Origin: a virus
Strand: one strand, 5' to 3'
IMG/VR virus record: IMGVR_UViG_3300044700_000691
Span: 124,001-188,000 of that record
Length of the DNA stretch: 64,000 nucleotides
Shown: positions 44,413-52,217 of the stretch, in pieces
Position numbering within the stretch: position 1 is the first letter of the stretch
Layout of the letters: every line of letters starts with the position of its first letter
Program-made: the position numbers and the translations under genes
Notes under the pieces: model-generated
What the model was told of the DNA's origin: nothing
Databases searched by the model: none
What the model saw: the letters and a program-made list of their open reading frames with translations, nothing else

Positions 44413-46026
44413 TTACTTTTTATTTAAATTTTTATAAAAGCTAGTAAAGTCTAAAATATTTCTATTAGCTTTTTTAGATTTCTTTGGTTGAAAATTATCA
44501 CCAGAACCTGGTGAAGTTTGAGTTGGCGCAATTGGATTACCCATGCCGCCGATACTTGCTGGTGTTTGCATTGCTACACCTGGTGATGCAACATCCTCTT
44601 TAACTTGACCGGATCCAACTTTAGTTGCTCCTTTAATTTTACTTTGTGGTGCATCTAGTCCGCTTTCTGCACTTGTAAATAAGAAGCGTGTCCACTTTTC
44701 AGCTTTTAATTGAGCCTCTTTACCACCAGTCACCTTGGCAGTTCTTGAAATGGTTCTTCCAATAATAGGTAAAGTTGCTTGTCTAAATCTTGCGAGTTGA
44801 GCTCCAAGATTCTTTTGCTCTTCTCCTTGATATTCGACAGTTGCCGATAGCGTACCAAGATAGGTTCCAATCTTTAGTAGATAATTAATTCGGCTGGAGT
44901 CTAACATTTGTTTAGACGTAATTGCAATTTTAGTTCTTTCAAATAGAGGAAGCTTAATTTCTGGAGAATAGGCAACTCCCTTATAACGACTTATGTCAAG
45001 GTCAGTTTTATATTTTCCAAGACGAGTCCTTGCCTCTAAGTATGCCTCAATTGCCTCAACCATATATTGTTTCTTGGCCGAATCGTCGAGAGTCTGTAAC
45101 ATAGTTCGACGTTTTGTAATAGCATCAATTTCGCCTCGCTCATCCGTCATAATCATAATACGAACTTTTACAAATTGAGACTCTAATGTATTTAGGTCTG
45201 GCCAATTTCTAAGTTCTTCGATTGCATTTCTAATAATAACGTCACGTTTAACTAATTTCTCAGCCTTACCGCCAGTTCGCTTATTAAAATCCTCTGACGA
45301 TTTCTTGAAGTCGTCAACATCATTATCCATTTCCGTTTGAACTTCTTCCCATTCAACATCAATAATATCTGGTTCAGGCTTCTTTTTATCCTCATCTTTA
45401 TTTGAAAAGTCTGAAATAATATAGGCTACCTTTACCGAGTCTTCTGCTGTTTTTCTAAAGTCTTCAGAATCTGCAGTCGTACCATCCATTTTTTCCTTGG
45501 CAGAGCTAACTAATGTTTTAGTAACCTCAGCTTCAGTTTTCTTTTGATCAGTAAATGAAATTTTAATTTTATCAAGCAGGTCATTAACCTCGGCTGTCCA
45601 ATTGCTCTCCTCAATGGTTTGATATGCTTCCCATACAATAGCCATTCGACCTTTGTATGCTCGTATTCTCTCTAACTGTAATTCAATGTCTTCGCCATCT
45701 TTAATCATTTGATCAAGAACTTCGGTTTCAATTTTTAAAGTTTGAGAAATAAAATCAATATACTTATTTAAAATATCAATCCATTCTTTATTAAGAAAAG
45801 CTTGGCTTAATTGCTGAAGAACCTGAGGATCAGTCTTTGCCTTATTTAAAATATCATTTTCGATAAGTCTTGATAAAAACTCATCGACCTTCTTCATGAT
45901 ATCCTCCTCCTTTTTATTGGAGCCTTTGGCAAATGTGATAATATCAGAAATTTCATTTCCAATAATAATTAATTCAGATTCTAATAGAAGCTGTTCGAGG
46001 ATATGTATGTGTTTAAATTTCAGCAT
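44413..46026 (-). CDS. Head-region protein sharing a capsid-protein arm motif
   Basis: A 537-residue, mainly helical protein. Residues 481-514 (VASPGVAMQTPASIGGMGNP and the following IAPTQTSPGSGDNF) align with residues 56-88 of the major capsid protein, the arm just after its cleavage site. The C-terminus (NILDFTSFYKNLNKK) also resembles the head-targeting tag, here at the end of the chain. Residues 1-200 contain coiled-coil-like stretches. It may sit on the inner capsid surface using the same contacts as the gp23 arm. No enzymatic motif is recognised. Confidence 0.6.
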   Translation of the reverse strand: MLKFKHIHILEQLLLESELIIIGNEISDIITFAKGSNKKEEDIMKKVDEFLSRLIENDILNKAKTDPQVLQQLSQAFLNKEWIDILNKYIDFISQTLKIETEVLDQMIKDGEDIELQLERIRAYKGRMAIVWEAYQTIEESNWTAEVNDLLDKIKISFTDQKKTEAEVTKTLVSSAKEKMDGTTADSEDFRKTAEDSVKVAYIISDFSNKDEDKKKPEPDIIDVEWEEVQTEMDNDVDDFKKSSEDFNKRTGGKAEKLVKRDVIIRNAIEELRNWPDLNTLESQFVKVRIMIMTDERGEIDAITKRRTMLQTLDDSAKKQYMVEAIEAYLEARTRLGKYKTDLDISRYKGVAYSPEIKLPLFERTKIAITSKQMLDSSRINYLLKIGTYLGTLSATVEYQGEEQKNLGAQLARFRQATLPIIGRTISRTAKVTGGKEAQLKAEKWTRFLFTSAESGLDAPQSKIKGATKVGSGQVKEDVASPGVAMQTPASIGGMGNPIAPTQTSPGSGDNFQPKKSKKANRNILDFTSFYKNLNKK

Positions 46027-46445
46027 TAGTCTAGGGTTAATCTGTATGCAAGTTTATTCTTTAATGATAAAAACTCGTCTCTTACATTGTATAATTCAGT
46101 GTTTGTTTCTTGATCAAATATTTCACAAAAATCTTGTTGAAATACTCTTTCGATATTTTGAATAAAAATTGGCATTGCTTGATCGTAGTCCATAACTAGA
46201 ATTGCGCAGCCTCCAACTTTAAATCTGCCAAATTTACCAATGATCTGTTCAGCAATTTCATCAACTAATCCTAAGAAATCATCATAAAATGCACCAAATG
46301 CATTGTGTTGAGCTTCGTTTGTAGTTTGCCAATGTAAAATATGAGCCTGGTCTCTAATTTGCAGTAGACTTAACATAAATGTAGATACATCCATGGCATC
46401 AGTCTGTGGCTCGTCTAACCCGCTTTGTAATTCAAATGGAATCAT
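46026..46445 (-). CDS. Ferritin/Dps-like helical protein
   Basis: The ATG at 46445 overlaps the stop of the upstream small gene (ATGA); a TTG at 46469 is the alternative. The 139 residues include IRDQAHILHWQTTNEAQHNA and FYDDFLGLVDEIAEQIIGK, reminiscent of ferritin-like or Dps-like di-metal helices found in a small phage protein family. His and Asp/Glu positions would fit metal binding. Dps proteins protect DNA from oxidation, but activity here is only inferred. Confidence 0.6.
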   Translation of the reverse strand: MIPFELQSGLDEPQTDAMDVSTFMLSLLQIRDQAHILHWQTTNEAQHNAFGAFYDDFLGLVDEIAEQIIGKFGRFKVGGCAILVMDYDQAMPIFIQNIERVFQQDFCEIFDQETNTELYNVRDEFLSLKNKLAYRLTLD

Positions 46446-46621
46446 TTCTTTGTAGTATGTTTTTTCCAATCGGCGAATGGTTTAATCCAAAAGGTCCGAT
46501 TAGTTTCCTTTTGTAAAAGATCCATAATCTTATTGTCTCCACTTGGATGCTGCATAACTGCATTTTCCAATCTGGCTTTACCCTGAAGATAAGCTTTGTA
46601 GTTTTTCTGAGAAGAATTCAC
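46442..46621 (-). CDS. Small basic protein, 59 residues, unknown
   Basis: A GTG at 46621 opens a 59-codon frame whose TGA overlaps the ferritin-like gene ATG. A late-promoter motif TATTTATTA (minus strand TAATAAATA) lies 20 bases upstream, the usual spacing. The product is basic with NYKAYLQGKARLEN and TFWIKPFADWKKHTTKK. It fills an otherwise empty gap of about 190 bases. Confidence 0.55.
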   Translation of the reverse strand: MNSSQKNYKAYLQGKARLENAVMQHPSGDNKIMDLLQKETNRTFWIKPFADWKKHTTKK

Positions 46622-46640
46622 AAGTTTCGCCCTTTTAGGA

Positions 46641-46649
46641 TATTTATTA
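46641..46649 (-). promoter_or_regulatory. Putative late promoter
   Basis: TAATAAATA on the minus strand, 20 bases before the GTG start at 46621; it could drive the head gene run from 46621 down to 41764. Confidence 0.55.
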
Positions 46650-46663
46650 GAGCAAGGCTAGAC

Positions 46664-49558
46664 TTATTCTTGAGGAGCAGTTGAGAATGAATCCATGTTA
46701 AGATCTATTCCCAATAGAGAGTCAGATGAAGTAGATTTAGGTCTAATATTATTAGCCTGTTCAATCTTAAAGTATTTAAGCTGATCATCTGTAATCTTTC
46801 CGTTAATTAAAACATAGTCTCCTGTGTGTTTACTAACTGCCATAAAATATGTGCCGTCCTGTAAATATCGATCAAACTCAATCTTTAATACTCCATTTAA
46901 ATAGACACCAGTATTAAATGTACCGTCTTCTGCGATTGCACCGTTAAATACAGCAGTCAACTCATCTTTGTAGTTCTTATAGATTAGGTTGAATCCGGCT
47001 GCTAAAATTTCAACAACCTCTTCTTTAGTTGAAGCTTGAACAGCAGCTGTAATTCCTTGGCTAAAATATTCTTTTCTTGGAGTAGCAGAAGCTGATGGTG
47101 TAAATGCCGTAGAGTTTTCAAAATACTCTGGCACTTCCTGTTTAGCTGCAGTAAATAGATCGGCTAAACCTTTTCTAATATAGTTTCCAGTATCTGCTCC
47201 CATACCAGTACCGCTTTGTCCAGTTAATCTAAAATTATCTCCGCTTGATTTAATTTCAATTAAATCTGTCTTAATTTTAATATCGCCCTTATCTCTATTT
47301 CCAGCGTTTACCGCATCCTTAATTAAGATTGACATTAAAATTTCGCCGCGACCAATGTTTACATTACCAACTGACCCAATTAAATTAAAAAGCTGATCAT
47401 ATAGTGCTGGGCTAAGACCTGTCGTATCAAATAAGGTTTTTAGATTGCCGTTTGGGCTATTTGTAATATCTTCAAATGTAATAGTTGGATTATCTAAATA
47501 CACCAATAGGTCATCGTCTTGATCAAGATCGTCCGCAATTGAAACAATGGTTTTTGCTAAATCTTTATAGCCTTTACCTGTGCCGAGAATATCAAATAAC
47601 TCTTTATTTACGTCGTTATGGGTTCTCTTTAATAGTTTTTCAATCTTTTTATAGAGAGCCTCATTATATGGTGCATCAATAATTAAATCAAGCAGGTCAC
47701 TTTTCTTTTTATCAAGCTCTGCAACTGAAATCGACTCAGTTAAAAGGGATTCTTCAATCTCCTTTGTCATATTATAAAACTCTGAGTGTAGAGGCTTACT
47801 GGTTATGTTTTTATACAAAACAAAATCTTGGTTTTTAACTGAATTAACAAGCTCTGCTTCTAGTTCAATTTTAGGTACTTCTACTACCTTTAACTGAGAT
47901 GGAATTTTTGCGTATGGAGCTCTCTTATTAATACGATTTAGGTCAATTACTAAATCTGGCACAAACTCTAAGTTGGTTGCAATTGCTTTAATTGAATAAC
48001 CTTGGCCAATTGCACCAATTAATTCATCTATTCCAACTGAATCTACAGTTGAACCGCCTACTACATAATCTGAAGTTTTTGATAATCGGTCAATTGAATT
48101 TTTGACTGTTTCCGAAGACATTGGAAAAGCTGAACTTCTTTGTCCAGGGTGATACGCTACCATTAAACAAGGAACATCATACTTTCCTTTAATATTAGCT
48201 GCGATTTTTTCGTGTTCTTTACTTAGAGGTTGAAATTTATCTAGGTAAATAACGATTTCAATATCTTTTTTTTTAGTTTGATTTGCTTGAAATTGACTAA
48301 AAAAATCTGAGGCATCCTCATCTGTACCAAAAAATTGATTAAATGTTGGAAAAAATGCCTCGTTTAATTTATCCTCTGCTGCAAGTTGAACTTTAGCAAT
48401 TTGGGATTTTAGAGTTTCTTTCATAGTTTTATTAAAAAAGGTTGAGCTAACTCTAATATTTTTCTTTCTAAATGTATTTAAGAAAACTCTGTACAATTCC
48501 TTAAGAGTTTTATCTGAATCGATTAATCTAATTACCATATCATCATTGATCAAGACACGATTAACATCAAACTCCGGCTTATTTAGGAATTCTGGAGTTG
48601 TTATTTCAAGACCGCGATATTTGCTACCGTGCTCCTGTATAAAATCTTTAAATATTGCATTTATAATTTGAATATAACGTCTTTCAAATGTTGTACCATC
48701 TGGCTTAATTGCATCAAGGTCTGCTTGTGAATAGGTTTCAATAAAATTCATTAAGTCAGCTGTCATAATCCAAATGTAATCATCAGTCTTTGGTGCAGCT
48801 ACTCTGTCTTGTGCCTTTTCCTTTGCTCTTGCTTGGAAAACCGGGTCAACTAATTTTGCTAAAAATACTGAATCTTCTCCGCCTGGTTCATAGAATCTAA
48901 AAACAATACCTTCGATATCTTTGTCAGCGGTGTCTCTTAAAAAAGAGGTTCTAAGTTCAGGATTAAGAACATTAATAATGTATTTGGTAAAAGATGCAGT
49001 TTTAAATTTTCCAACTAACTCATCAAGCGGAGTATAGACAAAATCTAAAATTTTCTCTTTTTGATCATCTGTTAGTTTTCCTTGAAAAATAATTGGTGGG
49101 CGCTCGATATCTAAAATATCCGCCCATTTGTCTAATTCTGCCTTATCTTGGATAGTCTCAGCCTGTTCGCCAGCTTTATCCAATATATGAATATAACTTA
49201 GGATCAAGTGGTTTTTAGGTAATCTATCGTATTGTATTGATTGAGCAGTCGGTGAACTAAAATACTCCATTCCAAAATGATAGTTACATGGAAGTTTTTC
49301 AATTGAGTCAGCCGATAATTCATCGAAGTGTTTAAGTGCAGGGTTATAGTATGAACTTAGGACACGATCTACACCTGTTAATTTAGTATTACGTTTAAAA
49401 AATTCAAATGGTTCTTCGGAATTTCCACAATTTCTTTGTGCACCAAAAAATGCACCGTCCATTTTTTCGTTAACAATAACTTCTTTATTAAGAAGAGCCT
49501 CTAAAAATTCTTTGCCCTTTTTTTCGTAAATGTCCTTTAAGTGGTTTAGTCCTGCCAT
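46664..49558 (-). CDS. Fusion: KxDG-type ligase, nucleotidyltransferase-like and nuclease-like domains
   Basis: 964 residues. Domain 1 (1-250) has nucleotidyltransferase/ligase motifs: motif I EKMDGAFFG (Lys32), FGMEYF, motif IV EGIVFRF (216-221), and motif V-like FLAKLVDP. Domain 2 (about 432-560) resembles HxGH nucleotidylyltransferases (IYLDKFQPLSKEHEK, then SSETVKNSI) but the HxGH is degraded. Domain 3 (about 655-930) has GRGEILMSIL, then GDI (758-760) and EIKSS (768-772), a PD-(D/E)xK-like layout. LNE400|A and FNQFFGTDEDAS between domains 1 and 2 resemble the tag and cleavage site. An RNA-repair or NAD-linked role is inferred. Confidence 0.65.
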   Translation of the reverse strand: MAGLNHLKDIYEKKGKEFLEALLNKEVIVNEKMDGAFFGAQRNCGNSEEPFEFFKRNTKLTGVDRVLSSYYNPALKHFDELSADSIEKLPCNYHFGMEYFSSPTAQSIQYDRLPKNHLILSYIHILDKAGEQAETIQDKAELDKWADILDIERPPIIFQGKLTDDQKEKILDFVYTPLDELVGKFKTASFTKYIINVLNPELRTSFLRDTADKDIEGIVFRFYEPGGEDSVFLAKLVDPVFQARAKEKAQDRVAAPKTDDYIWIMTADLMNFIETYSQADLDAIKPDGTTFERRYIQIINAIFKDFIQEHGSKYRGLEITTPEFLNKPEFDVNRVLINDDMVIRLIDSDKTLKELYRVFLNTFRKKNIRVSSTFFNKTMKETLKSQIAKVQLAAEDKLNEAFFPTFNQFFGTDEDASDFFSQFQANQTKKKDIEIVIYLDKFQPLSKEHEKIAANIKGKYDVPCLMVAYHPGQRSSAFPMSSETVKNSIDRLSKTSDYVVGGSTVDSVGIDELIGAIGQGYSIKAIATNLEFVPDLVIDLNRINKRAPYAKIPSQLKVVEVPKIELEAELVNSVKNQDFVLYKNITSKPLHSEFYNMTKEIEESLLTESISVAELDKKKSDLLDLIIDAPYNEALYKKIEKLLKRTHNDVNKELFDILGTGKGYKDLAKTIVSIADDLDQDDDLLVYLDNPTITFEDITNSPNGNLKTLFDTTGLSPALYDQLFNLIGSVGNVNIGRGEILMSILIKDAVNAGNRDKGDIKIKTDLIEIKSSGDNFRLTGQSGTGMGADTGNYIRKGLADLFTAAKQEVPEYFENSTAFTPSASATPRKEYFSQGITAAVQASTKEEVVEILAAGFNLIYKNYKDELTAVFNGAIAEDGTFNTGVYLNGVLKIEFDRYLQDGTYFMAVSKHTGDYVLINGKITDDQLKYFKIEQANNIRPKSTSSDSLLGIDLNMDSFSTAPQE

Positions 49559-49573
49559 AAATTTAAATTAGTA

Positions 49574-50074
49574 TTAGTCCAAAGATCCGTATTTTCCTGC
49601 TCCCATATCCTTTGCAAAATCTTTGCCAGCCTTTGAAGAAACGCTAAGGCTAATGCCTTTTAGTAAACCAGCATCCTCTGGGTTCTCTTCAAAATAGGTA
49701 ATTAAGCTAGCTAGGTTAACATTTTGATATGGTTGAATTGTTCCTTCTGGTAGTTTTTTTTCTAATTCTCTACCAGATGAATAGTCTTTCCAGTTAAGAT
49801 TCCAACAATAAAATCTAACTTCTTCTTTCATTTTTGTTGTATAGTAACGGTCAACATCTGCAAGTCTGGCTTGAACTTCAGAAAGATCAGTTTTATATGA
49901 AGTCGAGTGGCCATAGATATCAGCTGGTGTTCCAATGCTTAAACTATCTGATGTAATATCAGTCAATTTAACTAGTTGGTCCATAAGTTCCTGAAATGGT
50001 AATCCTTTAAGTGCCTCAGATTCTTCTGCTTCGTTTAGGAACTGCTTAAAGTTTCCAATAGTGCGTTTTGTCAT
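49574..50074 (-). CDS. Tagged putative head protein
   Basis: A 166-residue protein that begins IGNFKQFLNEAEE, a strong tag with predicted cleavage after LNE. The mature part is helical and acidic (FQELMDQLVKLTDITSDSLS) with a middle beta region (EVRFYCWNLNWKDY). A late promoter lies 21 bases upstream. The gene sits between the kinase-like and ligase-fusion genes. Function is unknown. Confidence 0.6.
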   Translation of the reverse strand: MTKRTIGNFKQFLNEAEESEALKGLPFQELMDQLVKLTDITSDSLSIGTPADIYGHSTSYKTDLSEVQARLADVDRYYTTKMKEEVRFYCWNLNWKDYSSGRELEKKLPEGTIQPYQNVNLASLITYFEENPEDAGLLKGISLSVSSKAGKDFAKDMGAGKYGSLD

Positions 50075-50094
50075 TTTATAGTTGCCTATTTCTG

Positions 50095-50104
50095 ATTATT
50101 TATC
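50095..50104 (-). promoter_or_regulatory. Putative late promoter for tagged protein
   Basis: GATAAATAAT on the minus strand, 21 bases before the tagged gene start, overlapping the end of the kinase-like gene. Confidence 0.55.
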
Positions 50105-50695
50105 CCGAACTAATCTTTGGATTAACTCGCAAAACTCATCAACTGAGTCTTGACTAAAATTATTTGTAAAATGGTCAAAGGAATTACCTTCACGAGCATC
50201 TTTAAATCTAAATGGCGCATCTTCAATCAATTTTAGCATAAGTCGCTTTTCTTCTTTTGCTGAAACTAATCCATCCCATAGGTCTTTTTTGCGAGCCTGA
50301 TCCTGTTTAAATTCATCTGGTGCATCAATCATAATAGTTTTGCAGTTTTGGTAGCCCGGTCTTTTAATTAAGCCATATAGCTCAGATTGAGCTTGACTAA
50401 ATTCCAAGCGATTCCAAATGGTTGCCCAAGTAGCTGCGGTAATATGAGCTCTATCAAATACAAAAATCTTATCGGGAAAATGCTCATGTAGATCAAGTAT
50501 TGTCATAATATTACCCATACTAAAATAGTGAATACCAGAATCAGATTTATCCCATTCTTTAACTATTGCTGAATATTCATCAGCTAGGTAAAATTTATAA
50601 TAAAATAGATTTAATTCATCACCGTGTAGCTTAACCAGTTGATTAAGTAAATGGGTTTTGCCTGAGTGACGGGTACCTTCAATAAAAATTATCAT
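50096..50695 (-). CDS. P-loop nucleoside/polynucleotide kinase-like protein
   Basis: A 199-residue P-loop protein with Walker A GTRHSGKT (residues 7-14) and a DR-containing Walker B-like strand IFVFDRAHITAATWA. The layout fits a thymidylate-kinase or polynucleotide-kinase type fold. It overlaps the HAD gene by four bases. In T4, kinase and HAD phosphatase are one RNA-repair protein (Pnkp). The adjacent separate kinase and HAD genes suggest a similar pair, but substrate is not shown by the sequence. Confidence 0.65.
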   Translation of the reverse strand: MIIFIEGTRHSGKTHLLNQLVKLHGDELNLFYYKFYLADEYSAIVKEWDKSDSGIHYFSMGNIMTILDLHEHFPDKIFVFDRAHITAATWATIWNRLEFSQAQSELYGLIKRPGYQNCKTIMIDAPDEFKQDQARKKDLWDGLVSAKEEKRLMLKLIEDAPFRFKDAREGNSFDHFTNNFSQDSVDEFCELIQRLVRDK

Positions 50696-51222
50696 GAGTA
50701 TTTAAGTTGTATTCTTTCTCTTGATAATATACCAATATTTCCATTAATTTGGAGCAATTCGGTCTTATCAACAAACCAATATTCAATTGATTTTGTAATC
50801 TTACTTAGGTATGGATCTTTAGTGTATTTGTCTATTTGAACTAGAGAATCTTCAAATATTCGGATTTTATCAAAAGACGGCCCGACTGTATCTAAATATT
50901 CAAGTAGCATTTGCGGCTTATCTGTATTACGCTCGCATAGAATAATTTGGTTAAATGTTTTGGTAATTCCAAAATTATCTAAAACTGCCTCCATTGCCTT
51001 TCTGGTTGCAGCTACCCGGTGGCTTAGAATTATTGTAGTGTGATCCTTATCCAGTTTGTTAAAAACCGACTCGATTAGTTGCAATCTATATAGATTGGTA
51101 TTTAGGGATTTTGGATTATCGAACCACTCATATGGTTTTTTGAACTCTGTACCAGCATGGGTAAATGGGGGAACCCTAAATAAGGTTTCATCAAAATCTA
51201 CGACGTTTAAAACTTTCTCCAT
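50692..51222 (-). CDS. HAD-superfamily phosphatase-like protein
   Basis: The ATG at 51222 gives 176 residues; an upstream in-frame extension to 51363 would overlap the divergent gene. HAD motif I is DFDETLF (Asp9, Asp11), motif II is ILSHR, and FEDS near residue 130 is motif IV-like. RVPPF...WF resembles HAD proteins linked to RNA repair. It is the first gene of a minus-strand cluster with the kinase and ligase fusion. A 3'-phosphatase role in RNA repair is an inference. Confidence 0.7.
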   Translation of the reverse strand: MEKVLNVVDFDETLFRVPPFTHAGTEFKKPYEWFDNPKSLNTNLYRLQLIESVFNKLDKDHTTIILSHRVAATRKAMEAVLDNFGITKTFNQIILCERNTDKPQMLLEYLDTVGPSFDKIRIFEDSLVQIDKYTKDPYLSKITKSIEYWFVDKTELLQINGNIGILSRERIQLKYS

Positions 51223-51225
51223 ATG

Positions 51226-51234
51226 AAATAAATA
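51226..51234 (+). promoter_or_regulatory. Putative late promoter in divergent region
   Basis: AAATAAATA on the plus strand, ending 26 bases before the TTG start at 51260, in the short gap between divergent genes. Confidence 0.4.
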
Positions 51235-51259
51235 ACTTTGAAATAATATTATACTAAAA

Positions 51260-51721
51260 TTGAACTTAGAGTTTATAAAAGGGGAGTACGAAGGTAACAG
51301 AGTTAACTTGGTTAGGGAAACTATCCAAAGAAAACAGCCATTTTCCATCTTTACTTTCAGCAACCCAAAGATTTATCGTCAATTTTTAACAGATTTATCC
51401 AAATTTGCAACCTTGCCGTATGTTCGTCAAACATTTATGACAAATCATCAAATGGGAGGCTATCCTATCATCTATCCAAGCATCTTTATAACTAATGTTG
51501 GATCAGCCGTATCTGATCAAGACTTTAAAAATATGATGCTAGGCAGTTTAAAACAGTACCATATCGATTCTATAATTTGTCTCTATGCAGGTCAAATTAG
51601 TTCCTATTATAAAAATGGAGACAGGCACTCCATTGGAACAGATATCTACACTTCACTCAATCCACAAGAATTTGATACATATTATTTTAAGGTTGAGAGT
51701 ACTTGTTACACCTTTGTTTAA
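51260..51721 (+). CDS. Hypothetical protein, TTG start
   Basis: A 153-residue protein with a TTG start at 51260. It is alpha/beta with several aromatic strands (PYVRQTFMTNHQMGGYPIIY, IDSIICLYAGQI). No family is recognised. It precedes the UvsY-like gene by 31 bases and may be late-expressed, given the promoter motif. Confidence 0.5.
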   Translation: MNLEFIKGEYEGNRVNLVRETIQRKQPFSIFTFSNPKIYRQFLTDLSKFATLPYVRQTFMTNHQMGGYPIIYPSIFITNVGSAVSDQDFKNMMLGSLKQYHIDSIICLYAGQISSYYKNGDRHSIGTDIYTSLNPQEFDTYYFKVESTCYTFV

Positions 51722-51752
51722 ACCTTAGGGCCAGTACCAAGTAAAAGAAGAT

Positions 51753-52202
51753 ATGGAATTCGAACAACAATCACCAGAAGTTAAAAAGAGTTTATCTGAT
51801 GTTTTTTCAGCAAAGCGTAAAGCTGTGTCTGAAGAGGTACAGGAAGGAATTGGTTATATGAGTAATATAAAGCGACTCGCTGATGCCCAAGTCTACTTTT
51901 TAAGCTTGCGTCAACGATTGCTTGAGGAAAACCATACCCTAATTGAACACTTCAATCGCTACAAAAAGAAATATAGAGAACAAAAAGGAGACGAGTGGGA
52001 AGCAGTCTCCAGAACATCCCAGCTAAGATACAATTCTAACGAAAAGACTACTATTGTCGACGGAAAAACGTCTATTATCAAAGAAACGATCGACCAGATC
52101 GAAAGCCAAATTCAATTTTATCAAGACACAATCAAGACAGTAGACGCCGCGCTTTTTGGTACAAAAACTAGACTTGATATTGAAAAGATGCTGGGTGTGT
52201 AA
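51753..52202 (+). CDS. uvsY: Putative recombination mediator, UvsY-like
   Basis: A 149-residue, mainly helical protein with a central basic helix (LIEHFNRYKKKYREQKGDEW) and acidic ends. Size and charge pattern resemble UvsY (137 residues in T4), which loads UvsX on gp32-coated ssDNA. It sits directly upstream of uvsW, and in T4 uvsY is also a neighbour of uvsW. Sequence similarity is weak by eye, so the call rests partly on position. Confidence 0.5.
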   Translation: MEFEQQSPEVKKSLSDVFSAKRKAVSEEVQEGIGYMSNIKRLADAQVYFLSLRQRLLEENHTLIEHFNRYKKKYREQKGDEWEAVSRTSQLRYNSNEKTTIVDGKTSIIKETIDQIESQIQFYQDTIKTVDAALFGTKTRLDIEKMLGV

Positions 52203-52217
52203 AAACATCCAAAGAGT

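Noticed and set aside
51223-51363. Longer start for the HAD protein
   Set aside because: The extension overlaps the divergent gene and its promoter; HAD motif I lies right after the ATG at 51222.
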